DNA of 64,000 nucleotides, taken from positions 759,882 to 823,881 of the forward strand of contig OY725501.1 in assembly GCA_963281255.1 (NCBI GenBank). The letters are read 5' to 3'. The notes beneath the pieces were generated by a model. It searched no databases, had not been told where the DNA came from, and saw only the letters and a list, made by a program, of their open reading frames with translations. A program made the position numbers and the translations under genes. Shown piece after piece: positions 24,201-34,900 of this stretch; the first letter of the stretch is position 1, and each line of letters begins with the position of its first letter. Origin of the DNA: Aphrocallistes beatrix. Taxonomy: Eukaryota; Porifera; Hexactinellida; Sceptrulophora; Aphrocallistidae.

Positions 24201-25773
24201 AAGATAAGGTGCAGAACGGCCTGATAATCCTACAGTCTAAGTCACCAAATATGTCTACTCTAGTAATTTATTCAAAAAAGATTAAATCTCGCTTTTTATT
24301 TGGTTGAATTGCAATATTTATTAACATATTATACCATTTGTTTTGTAAAAATATAGAATTGACCAAATTTGCGTGTGGCCGCGACTTGTAATTAGGGCAG
24401 GGAGTGAGTCTATGAACCTTGAAATTGTCATTATTGATTTTCGCGCCCAAAATTTAAGTACAAATTTCTTGTCTATGGAGCAAAAATACAGAATTGACCA
24501 TATTTTCTGTAATAAAATGTTCAGCCAATCTATTTTTTACTGTGGTTTGGGATTATCACATCTGGGTGTCTTAGTAGTCTGTGGTCAGAATATAGCATTG
24601 GAATTTTTTAGTTCATTTAGAATTTTTCAACTTCTGTATTATTTAGTATTGATGCAATTTGTCGAATAATTGTTCAACCACCTGGAATTGAGACAATAGT
24701 TTGAATCCTTTTGCAGATGTAGCAATTGAGTAGTGTGGTAGTACTGCAATCAGTATTGAACCAATTACTAGTTCCTTGATAATTCCATCGTATACAGCTA
24801 GTAGTAGGTGAAGCTGATTCTCCAGGGTCCCATCTTGTATAACTAAAAGTATTTCCATCATTCCAGGTTGTCATTCCATTGACAGTTGTGTACTTTCCAG
24901 CCCAGCAATTAAATGCTATTATTGGTGTTCTTTGAAAAAGCAACAAATTCTCTGCTTCAGAAGTAACACTAGCCAGGTTTCCTCTCCACTCTTCACAGCT
25001 TGATTGAGCGTCATTCCAGTTGATTCCAACATCTCTCTGATAGGTTCGATAACAGAAGCCATCATTCGTAAAATCACAACCTCTAGAGTTAGCTATATGA
25101 ATGAATAAGCAATTAGTAGGAATAGGAGCAGATCATGAATCTATTTAGAAGCAGCAGGTTAGATAGATATTTGGGAAGGGAGAAATGAAATTTGTAGACT
25201 ATATACCTGATTTTCTACACAAACAGCAATTTGTGTTATCATCGGAATTTGCGTCAACCCATCCTTCTCCCGAAGAATATCCGTTATTGGGTCTGAAATT
25301 CATGTAACGCCTAGTGAGTGAACCAGAGGTAAACTTCCTGTACAAACTGTTACTCCCATCTTCCCAGGTGTATCCCTGTGGCCCCTCTATAAGATTAGGG
25401 TTTCTATGTTTATTCAAACCAATCCAACATTGAAAATGAGTGGCATTTGTTAAACTGAACAATTGAGCATCTTCTTCCTGTGAGTTGATGCTTGCTATAT
25501 TTCCTCCCCAACTTATACAGTTATCAACTGCAGTTAATTGATCGATCGCATTAGTTGGAGCAGAAAAGATCGCAAATATTGTACCATCATATACTAGTTG
25601 TCGATCTGGATCTAAATTATAAGTGATTATTAAATTATTTGAAGCAATAATTCCAAATTTCGAATTCAACTAAATTTCCCACCACCTATTCCATTAACAA
25701 AGTGCAATAATAGAAGAGTAAATAACTTAATGCATTTTAAGTAATCCGAATTGAGAATAAGCTTCATCTTCAT
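15218..25773 (-). CDS. R2: CTLD-Ig receptor with a tyrosine pseudophosphatase tail
   Basis: Eleven exons read on the minus strand: 25773-25686, 25611-25207, 25092-24682, 21233-20835, 20312-19896, 19726-19097, 19035-18748, 18380-18087, 18025-17753, 17688-15815, 15274-15218. They total 5136 nt, or 1711 residues plus a stop. Order: signal peptide, four C-type lectin domains, six Ig-like domains, one membrane helix, a tail with many tyrosines, one PTP domain. All ectodomain junctions are phase 1. It should be a surface receptor that senses a ligand through lectin/Ig domains and signals through its tail. The PTP looks catalytically dead (HCEDGIAKTG in place of HCxxGxxRTG). Weak points are the signal exon donor (GTGGTG) and the second CTLD exon donor (GTGGTT). 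Large introns hold transposons. The exon borders come from reading splice motifs and frame, not from transcripts. Confidence 0.8.
15815..17688 (-). CDS. R2 exon 10: Ig-like stalk, membrane helix, tail, PTP domain
   Basis: 624 codons in one exon. A last Ig-like domain (MFECSLQECIW, DDAGTYSLF), a Thr/Pro stalk, a helix of about 27 hydrophobic residues ending FVFCKRRK (near 17212-17300), then a tail with YxN motifs (YQNV, YSNY, YVNS, YANY) and SNYMEI, which fits an ITIM. The PTP domain starts near ENRIKNMHNNIVPYDENR and keeps CNYINASWI and TLRDFLHMIYQ. It has ENRI for KNRY, WNED where WPD belongs, and HCEDGIAKTG with Lys for the catalytic Arg. Acceptor at 17689, phase 1; donor GTAAGC after VVPTL, phase 0. 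Confidence 0.88.
17753..18025 (-). CDS. R2 exon 9: Ig-like domain
   Basis: 91 residues with IIYWTTERV and HILTCFYRD; the first cysteine of the usual pair is absent. No copy in R1. Confidence 0.72.
18087..18380 (-). CDS. R2 exon 8: Ig-like domain
   Basis: 98 residues with TVLCIGPDS, VEWYIHSE and IYLTCEVDE as the Cys-Trp-Cys core. No copy exists in R1. Phase 1 at both ends, donor GTTAGT. Confidence 0.75.
18748..19035 (-). CDS. R2 exon 7: Ig-like domain without cysteines
   Basis: 96 residues, PRLTVTYNPSVSQTYSQ to INITVHNFI. Beta-sandwich-like with GRWKLPDG and GLYTFYL but no cysteine pair. Near-identical to 26034-26321. Confidence 0.8.
19097..19726 (-). CDS. R2 exon 6: two Ig-like domains
   Basis: 210 residues with the Cys-Trp-Cys pattern twice (LICGDVINPSSS / NWIY / GFYLCRI, then LLLCAP / YRWRVG / NYVCEV). 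Almost identical to R1 (26383-27003), except for a 30-residue patch after NWIY (19494-19583) that is rewritten and three residues longer. Confidence 0.85.
19896..20312 (-). CDS. R2 exon 5: CTLD type E
   Basis: 139-residue module with paired cysteines in RECQFTNDDFCYR, CVMWGGNLASI, DCWIGL, GAPNN in the EPN position and YICKR at the end. From VMWGG onward it is identical to R1 type E (27759-28175); only the first part differs. Of the four R2 CTLDs this is the best candidate for calcium or sugar binding, since the cis-proline and a WNNYNC motif are kept. Confidence 0.88.
20835..21233 (-). CDS. R2 exon 4: CTLD type C
   Basis: 133-residue module with CIGWGGSLASIGSAAEDR, CWIGLEIS and CFYCQK. Nearly identical to R1 type C (31379-31774). 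Phase 1 at both ends. Confidence 0.88.
21419..21885 (-). mobile_element. Helitron-like F1 element, partial
   Basis: Minus-strand F1 copy lacking the last CAAGCG hairpin and ending at the (TA)n tract, head to head with the plus copy at 21886. Confidence 0.75.
21886..22510 (+). mobile_element. Helitron-like F1 element with a doubled 3' end
   Basis: Starts TCCTTACTATTAAAACTCG after A and ends CTTG before T. It has two consecutive 3' hairpin regions: a mutated one (about 22326-22398) and an intact one (about 22430-22510), each preceded by the CAAT-GAC-CAGGCGCCC block. After the end, 22511-22550 carries the inverse of an F1 5' terminus. Confidence 0.8.
22816..24660. other. R2 intron sequence with diverged repeats
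   Basis: The piece near 23027-23400 resembles the repeat at 30130-30720 and 34319-34762 (TCCATAGCAACACTGGAAT-like words). A GC-rich patch lies near 24080-24150. No exon with lectin or Ig signature was found. Confidence 0.4.
24682..25092 (-). CDS. R2 exon 3: CTLD type B
   Basis: 137-residue module starting NSRGCDFTNDGFCYRTYQ, with CEEWRGNLASV and CYICKR. The canonical WIGL core is CWAGKY here. It is clearly diverged from R1 type B (33781-34185). The donor GTGGTT is weak. Confidence 0.75.
25207..25611 (-). CDS. R2 exon 2: CTLD type A
   Basis: 135-residue lectin-fold module with CISWGGNIASI, CWIGLN and a final CCLCRK. Closest to the R1 type A exon (35928-36332). The usual EPN/QPD sugar-contact triplet is not visible. 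Phase 1 at both ends. Confidence 0.85.
25686..25773 (-). CDS. R2 exon 1: signal peptide
   Basis: Encodes MKMKLILNSDYLK then CIKLFTLLLLHFVNGI, a hydrophobic secretion signal. It ends in phase 1 like its R1 counterpart (36399-36480). The donor here is GTGGTG, while R1 has GTAAGC followed by TGGTGG, so R2 looks as if it lost about five bases across the donor. Upstream, both units share a stretch with GGGAATT and AAATTTCTAA words, a possible common promoter or 5' leader. Confidence 0.65.
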
Positions 25774-25932
25774 GCTTAACATTAAGTTAGAAATTTTGAC
25801 TCATGCAAATGTACAATTCCCTGCCCACCGCCCACGAGAACATCTGACTATATGGTAAGGACAAGATAGATCACACATAATTAATCTGCCAATACCTTCA
25901 TCCTGCAAAGTGATACTGGTCACAAGATGACT

Positions 25933-28900
25933 TTAAAATGACAGTTCTAAATATTCAACTCCCCAACTTTGCTTGACAAATCGAATATCAATTATGCAAA
26001 ATAGTATTTTAAAATTATCATCATTAAAATTACCAATAAAGTTGTGAACAGTGATATTTATTCGGAATGCAGGGACTTCAACTCTATCCCAGTTGTAGAG
26101 ATAGAATGTATACAGTCCTGTATGCTGTGCTAAGAGATATGGATATGTTAATGAGGAATCTGCTTGATAAGTTCCATCTGGAAGTTTCCATCTTCCTTCT
26201 ATGTTACTGGAAAGTGTAAAGTTTTGTGGGAATCCTTGATATGAGAGTTGTATAATGTTTGGATAGACTTGTGAATAAGTCTGACTAACGGATGGATTGT
26301 AGGTAACTGTAAGTCTAGGTTCTAGACATAAACATACAATATAAATTAACAAATCTGGAAGTCTGCCGAATTATTTCCTTACCTCGAACTATTAATGATA
26401 TAGATAATATATCAGTGCTTAAGACTTCACAAACGTAGTTTAACGATGAACTGGACAAGCTTGACACTAAGATGGGATTATTCTTGGTTAGCCTAACACC
26501 TACTCTCCATCTATAATTAATGGGGTTAATACTGTTATTCATAGGGGCACACAGTAGCAAGATGTCTGTTCGATCGATTCCTCTTGTATAGCTATATGTA
26601 CGTCCTTCTTCAGCAACTAAATTATTGTTATCAAATAAATCTGAATTTTGAAATGTATCATATTTTATTGTATTGAGAACAATACCTGTAGTTACTTCAA
26701 GGTCAAACACTCCAACTGTATAAACCGATAAAGTCCCATCCTGTTTCTGAATTCTACACTGATAGAATCCTTGTTGTGAATTGGTGAAAGTAATTCCAGG
26801 GTGAGATCCAAAATTGGTGCGATTAACTGTATTATTCATAGATAGGTTGTTGTTCTGATAGTAAATCCAATTGGTGGAGCTAGAGCTAGGATTGATAACA
26901 TCTCCACAAATTAGAACGCTATTTCGATACAATACTGTGTTTATTTCCAGTTCTTTAAATCCCAAATGATCATTGATTAACTCTCCAAATAGCTCTCCTA
27001 TATCTAAAATTATATCACTAAAATACAAATATATTTCTGGAAAGCTATTAAATTTGTGACCATGACATTCACTAGCAGTGTTGCTAAGAGAGAAATTGGG
27101 GCTTGCACATTGTATTCAATACAAATTTTGATTTATAGTCCTGTCAATCTTTGGTTTGAGTTGGAACAAATTGCAACGTAATTTATTTCAGTTGTAGATT
27201 TCGAATATTACATTTTAAGATCAATATAATGAATTATTGTTTACTTTTGTTTACATCAGATACATAAAGTAAACAAATTACAAAAATAGGCTAGAGGCTG
27301 GCTTCCAACGAGTATCATGGGGTTTTCAGGGGTTTTGATTTCGAAAATTACATTTTCAGATCAATATGATAAATTTTTGTTTACATTAGATACATAAAGT
27401 GAACAAATCACAAAAATAGGCTAGAGGCTGGCTTCCAACGAGTATCAGATTTAGAATATTATATTTTCGGATCCATATGAGAAATAATTCTTTGATCTTT
27501 GTTTACAATATTTATATAAAGGAAAAAAAATTCCCAAGATAGTTTAGATTGAGTAACTCCAGGCTCTCGCAGGGCGACTCTGCGGACACGCAGTGTCCGC
27601 AAGCCGCGCAGCGCAAGCAAGCGAAGCGCGCTTGTATTATAAAAAAGTAGATTATGAATTGAAATGTATGAAATCCACAATCCACCATTACTAGTATATG
27701 CACTTTATTATCATTATTTAAATTTTAAAGTTTCCAACTAGAATAGAGTGATACAAACCTGGGTTGAATTGAGCATTACCATTCCTCTTGCATATGTAAC
27801 TATTCGTCAGACTGCTACAATTGTAATTATTCCATTCATTTATTCCTGTAACTTTATTCCTTGCACAGTCATCAGAATTTGCAATGTTATTAGGAGCTCC
27901 ACTAGTCCACATATCATAACTGAACATCTCTCCATCAATCCAATGATAAGCGCCATTATTCATATTTGTACTGATTAATCCGATCCAGCAGTCATCAGCT
28001 CTATAAGGTGTCCTCAAGAACAGCAATGTATTCTCATCTTCAGATGTGATACTAGCTAGATTACCTCCCCACATCACACAGTTTGATTGGGCATCGTTCC
28101 AGTTGATATAATTGACTAATAGAAATGTTCGATAGCAGAAACCATCATTTTTGAACTGACACTCTCTGATGTTGACTAAAAATCGCGATATATATTAATT
28201 AAGGCATAAAAATTTCAAGATAATAGTAAACTGCCAATTGTCTTACCTGGCCTTTGACATATGAAACAAGATAGAGTCTCACGTCGATTTTTACCTTCCC
28301 ATCCACTTGTTCTATTTCCACCCCTAGCTCTCAATGAGTAGAACTCTGTAATCTGATCATTGATTGGAGTCTGTCCTGGATAATTTCTATATGTACTCAC
28401 ACTACCATCTGCCCAGATACTAGTCTCATCACCACGAATTCTCTTCTCCAGACCAATCCAACACTCAACATCATCACTAACTGCTAAGTCATACAGTAAC
28501 TGATCTACTTCTGCTGAGTCTATGGTTGCAAGATTTCCTCCTGTGCTTATGCAGAAGAACAGTTGTGCAGTGCCAAAGAACACACCTGCTCTGTGCATAG
28601 TGTAGTAACTGAATATAGAACCGTTAACTGTAACTTCATGCTTTAATTCTAAATAAATTCAAGATTAAGAGCATAACCTGTGATATATTTTAACGTAATG
28701 AAAATTTAGAATCAAAGTTATTCTAGTGATTAATATTACTCTTATATGTAGAACTAATAATTAAATTCGAGACAATTGACGATCTTGCTGAAAAGATATT
28801 TGGTGCCTATTTCAAGAATCAAATTTAGTATTTGTCAATTAACTCACCTGGGTATCTTGCGATGTTTACATAATCCGGATTGACAATTCGGCCTTATTCC

Positions 28901-31900
28901 AGTTTTGAAAATTATTCGGCCTTATTCCAATTTTGCAGTTCGGCCTTATTCCAGTTTTGAAAATCATTCGGCCTTATTCCAATTTTTGCAATTCGGCCTT
29001 ATTCAGCTTTCCCGAGAGTGAGCATTTTGGAGAGTATTATGTATAAGAGCAAAGAGAAAGGGGAGATTTTGAGTTTGAAATAATATAAAATGGCACGCGA
29101 GAGTGGTATTTTTAGTTTGTGAAGGGGTGGGTGATTGTCATTTATTATTTGGTAGAATGAATAGGAGAATGAAAGTGGGGATTCAATCATTTATTCAAAG
29201 AAATATTAGCGACGAAACATCCGCCATTCCTTAAAAAACATTCTGACAAGTGACAGCTAGGATAATTCTAACAAATGCATGCACCTCTTGGAAAGAGGAG
29301 AACAGACGGTTTATGAAAAAGTGTTGAAATTTTAATTTTTATACCTTTTAGGCGGTAAATTTTATTTTTAATCTAAGGTAATAAAGAATACATTGATGGA
29401 ATATCAACCCTAAAAGCAGGATTAAAATGTTGATAAAAAATAGCCAGAAGTCAGTATTCAAAATTTTAGTAAAATTTCATTTAGAAACTAGTTCATTGGA
29501 GTTCGGAGTTGTCCGCTCTCGTCGGTTAGCTACTTTTGTATGGCAAATACAATTGGTGAAACGGGATTGTCCGTTATTCAGAGGTTGTCCGAGCGAAAAT
29601 AGTGACTTTGACGAAGTGGAGTCCATTTGGACCTCAAGGTGATAATTACGACTTTGAAAAGTGGGTCCATTTGTACCCCTTGGTGATAATAGCGGCTTTG
29701 ACGAAGTGGGACCCATTTGGACCCCTGAGTGGCAATAGAGACTTCGACGAAGTGGGGTCCATTTGGACTTGTGTTAACACTCCTATTCAAATAATTCAGG
29801 GTTATCAAGTTACGATAGAAGTTGTGCATCCATGATGGTTATCAAGTTACGATGAAGTTGTGCATCCATGGTGGTTATCAAGTTACGATGAAGTTGTGCA
29901 TCCATGGTGGTTATCAAGTTACGATGAAACAGGCCTAACAGTAACTTGTGGATTTTGGGCTAAGGATGCGGTCGAAGATGGTTGAACTAATACATGAGCT
30001 GCCTTAATTAAAACATTAACAAAGTACAATAGAGCTTTGGAATGCATTACCAGCACATAAAAATATGGTGTTAAAGTACCCATATTCGTTGCTTAAATCT
30101 TGATTAGTTATTTATGATTGCGCAATAAGTTATATTTATGACAAATTTAGTGATTTTCAGAGCCCGTTTGAGGGCACTTCTGAGTGTTTTTAATCTAAAG
30201 TTTTTTTGCTTAGAACAGAGCTGTGAATGGGCTGATGCGAAAATTTGGAATTTTTTATTTGAATGTTGCTACATTCCTTTTTTGGTTTACCTGACAAATT
30301 ATCAATATGATAAATTGTCTAATAACCCTTGAACCGATTAATATAGGCATATAAATTATATTATCGCTTAAAAAGATGCGGTCTATTGGCTATCAAAAAG
30401 GATCAAAACTGAATGTCTCGTCATTGAGGTTTTCAAGATATTACCTCAACTGACTAATATATGTTTCCATTGCAATGCTGGAATGTAGCAACATTCATGA
30501 AAAATTCCAAATTTTTCACCTCAACTCATTCACAGCTCAGTTGTAAGCAAAATACTAAATTAAAAACACGTGTTCCTAAACCGGAACTGAAAATCACCAA
30601 ATTTGTCTTAATTATAGCCCAATGCGAAATCATATAATTACCAATCAAAATCTAGGCAACTGATATGGGTACTTCGACACCATATTCATATATGCTATTA
30701 ATACATTCTTAATTAAAACCCCCGATTATTATATAAATATTGTAAACAAAAGTTAACAAATATTCATCATATCGATCTGAAAATATGATATTCGAAATCT
30801 ACACCCCTAAAACCCCATGTCAACCGTTGGAATTTTTTTTTTCTAGCATTTTTCTTTTGCAGAGGTGTGAAAAAATTTTTGAACTTAATCGTAGATTCAT
30901 CATTTGACACCTACGAGTACATGCCAATTTTCGTATCTCCACGACTTGCCAATACTTGAATAAATTCTGGCAAACAAACAAACAAACAAAATCCTAGCGT
31001 TTTGATATATAATATTCTCTGTGGTTAATGTTTTAGGCAGCTCATGTATGAGTTCAATCATCTTCCACCGCACTCCTTCAAAATCCAAAGTTATTACTAG
31101 GCTTTATATATACAATACAAGTAGTAGATCATGGTATGAGATATTTTGCAATTGAATAATCTAACTACATTATAGGTAAGTCAGATCGAGATTGAACTAG
31201 TTAACGGCTATTGTATCAAAATAGTATGCGCAATTATAAAGCGCAGGGAGAGGGTTTGATTTATTAACCGTATGTAAGAAAATTAACATTTGGAGTTAAT
31301 ACGGGTCAAATGTCATTAAATTATAGAATCGAATAAGTTTCTAAATTTTACTGTCAATTTAAATTATTAGTTATATACCTAACTTCTGACAATAGAAGCA
31401 AGATAGAGTCTCTGCCATGTTTAGAGCATTCCATCCTCCACCTCTGCCTCCATTCATAGATCTCAGAGAATAATACTTATCTATTGCTGTGATGGTAGGA
31501 GTCTGTCCTGGATAGTTTCTATATGAACTGTCACTACCATCCACCCAGATAATACTCTCACTCCCACGAGTTGATATTTCCAGACCAATCCAACACTGAG
31601 TATCATTCCCAGCTGCTAGACTATACAGTCTCCCATCCTCTGCAGCTGATCCTATGCTAGCAAGACTTCCTCCCCAACCTATGCACTCCTGTAGAGCTGT
31701 GTTCCAGGTCACTCCAGGCCATGATGCGTAGAAGTATCCAAACACTGAATCACCGTACAGCTGGTATCCCACTCCTGCAAATGTAATAATCAATTTATCT
31801 ATTAATAAATATCTTATATATTAAAACGCTAGGATTTGTTTGTTTGTTTGTTTGTTGTCCGAATTGATTGAAGAATTGGCAAGTCGTAGAGATAAGAAAA

Positions 31901-34900
31901 TTGGCATGTAGGTGTAAAATGATGAATCTCCTAATTAAGTTCGAAGATCTAAGCGGAATTTTAACACCTCTGCAAAAAAAGGGTGAACAACTTTTCATAC
32001 CTTTTCTATACAATACTATGTATAGCTTTACTCTCACAATAGAAATAATTGTATGACACTATTGTAGGCTGTCATTGTTATTAATACTTCAAAGCAATAA
32101 CTTATATAGATGTCTCAATTATATTATAGCGTAAGGCAGGGCTGTCCAACTATACTTACTTCGGGCCGCAACTGCTTCATACCATTTAGTGGCGGGCCGC
32201 AATACAGGGGCGTGCACTCGGGATGGGTATGGATTGAGGCATTTTGGACAATTTGTATCGTGAACAATAGAAGCTAATATCTATTGAAAAGAATTGGTAG
32301 GACCATGGTCTATCAGCCCTATGTCCCTACCAACGAGAAAACGAGATGCATGGTATGGAAAAATTTGGAGAATTTGTCTAAAAGTGGGTAAAAAAGGGGG
32401 AGATTGAAGCAGGCAACGCGGGCCGCACAAAGCAATGCCGCGGGCCGCCTGTTGGACAGCGCTGGTGTAAGGCAATAAAAAAGGTTTTGGGTCTATTTTC
32501 GCAACTTTATATATATATTAGTATTTTAACACCATTTGACGAATTTTGAAAAATATGCTAGAGACTAGCTTCCTTATGTACTATGTATGTATGTATGTAT
32601 GTACGTATGTATGTATGTATGTATGTATGTATGTATGTATGTATGTATGTATGTATGTATGTATGTATGTATGTATGTATGTATGTATGTATGTATGTAT
32701 GTATGTATGTATGTATGTATGTATGTATGTATGTATGTATGTATGTATGTATGTATGTATGTATGTATGTATGTATGTATGTATGTATGTATGTATGTAT
32801 GTATGTATGCGAAATCTAACACTCCGATTTTTACAAAACTTCACAAATAGGATATCTTTATGGTGTAGATGTGCATATTCTAACACCACCACTGCAAAGC
32901 TTTGTTTAAATATATAAGTAAGAACTCAACGACTAATGTAGGTTATTTCACCATGTAGGGTCAGATTTTCGCACTTTGAAAGTAACAAGCGCGCTTCGCT
33001 TGCTTTCGCGCGGCTGGCGGACACTTGTGTCCACCGGAGGCGCCCTAAAAACAAGTTCTTAACGACTAATATAGGGAATTTCAATATGTAGATTCCTTAG
33101 AATGACTAAATTGAGTTTTTCCCCGATGTTTTCCGATATTCACATTTCTTGTTTTTAAGCAAATAATTAATGGGCGCTAGGTGTATATGTATGTCTCACA
33201 GCTCTACATGCTAGTTTACTGGGAGTTTGTCTAATTGCCGGAAAGGAACAGAAATTACAGATATTATTCGCACCCTCCCAGAAAGTCAGCATCCTATCCG
33301 TTCCGTCCCGGAATTAGGAACCTTGGTTCGTTCTCTTCCGGTGTCAGCGGTATCCCCCAGGAGAAGTGTCCCTCGGAATCCTGACCCTAGTGTCACAAAT
33401 CCAGGAGACACTTCGCACTATAACTGGAGGTATCCCGTCTGTCCTAAGATTTGGGCATGCTTCTTTACTACTTTACCATAGATCAAGGCTGGCGAGAAGG
33501 GGAAGGGGTACGAACTTGCAATGGGTCCGGCAAAGCCGTGCCGCGTTTCCCATCGCGACAAAGTCTCGGGGTGAATGATTTTTCCAACAGCAAAGCCAGA
33601 AAAATTAGGTTTTCGTAGAGTGTCTTTGATGTAAAGTGGATAAGTAAATTAGTAATAGTTTTTGTCAAATTGTTTGCTAGACGTTACGTTGTATATTGTA
33701 TTGTATGTGGCCGAGTTATGTTTTGTCACAATCATGTTGTACTCTACTGTTTTTTGCAAAGTAATTGATGTTTAGCTCACTTGAAATTGAGGCAGTTGTT
33801 CGAATCCTTTTGCATACGTAGCAACTGAGAGTTTCAGTATTACAATCAGCATTTATCCAAACATTACTTCCTCCATTGTTCCAAATTACACAGCTAGGAG
33901 GTGAAGTTGATTCCGTAGAATCCCAATTAGTATAACTATAAGTACTCCTATCATTCCATGTTATGATGCCATTTACATCTGCATACATTCCAATCCAGCA
34001 ACTAAATGCTATTATTGGAGTTTTAGTGAAAAGTAACATATTCTCTGCTTCAGAAGTAACACTAGCCAGATTACCTCCCCAATCTTCACAGCTTGATTGA
34101 GCATCATACCAGTTGACATTAGAATCCACCTGATATGTCCGATAACAAGATCCACTATTTGTAAAATCACATCCTCTTGAGTTAGCTATAACAATAAACT
34201 TTAATAGTAAAAATTGTTTTAATAGATTAAGAATATGTCATAATGCAACGGGTCTAAATGACAGCAATGAAAGGAAAAAATTAAAATGAATTTTGTATTG
34301 GAGTAAGTGGCTAAACTAAACCATAGCCTACTATAATAAGGCCTCAGAGTACTCAAGATATAACCCCAACTGACCAAAACACGTTTCCATAGCAACACTG
34401 GAATGTAGCAACATTCCATGAAAAAAATCCAAATTTTTCGTATTAATCCATTCACATCTCAGTTCTATGGGAAAAACTTTATAATAAAAACACTTAGAAG
34501 TGCCCCTAAACCGCCTCTGAAAATCACCAAATTTGTCGCAAATATCACCTATTGCGCAACCATATGGTAACTAATCTAAATTTTAACAATGGATATGGGT
34601 ACCTTGACACCATATTTATATATGCTAGTAATACATTTCTAAGCTCTATTGTGCTTTGTTAATGATTTAAGGCAGCTCATGTATTAGTTCAACCATCTTC
34701 TATCGCATCCTTGGTCAAGTTACTCTGAGGCCTTATATTTAGTAGGCTATGACTGAACTAAACAAATCAATGTTGCCTTTTCAGGTTTGGAGACTGCTGG
34801 CTAATTCTAAAGGGACGACTTAAGTCTAACTATTAAGTTACGTATCTTTCTATAGCTTCCTTAAAACACTGAACGTACATGAAGCCTAATCCACAGAACA

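Noticed and set aside
32546-32917. Long open frames of repeating MYVC and THTYI on both strands
   Set aside because: They are the (ATGT)n microsatellite read in different frames, not genes.
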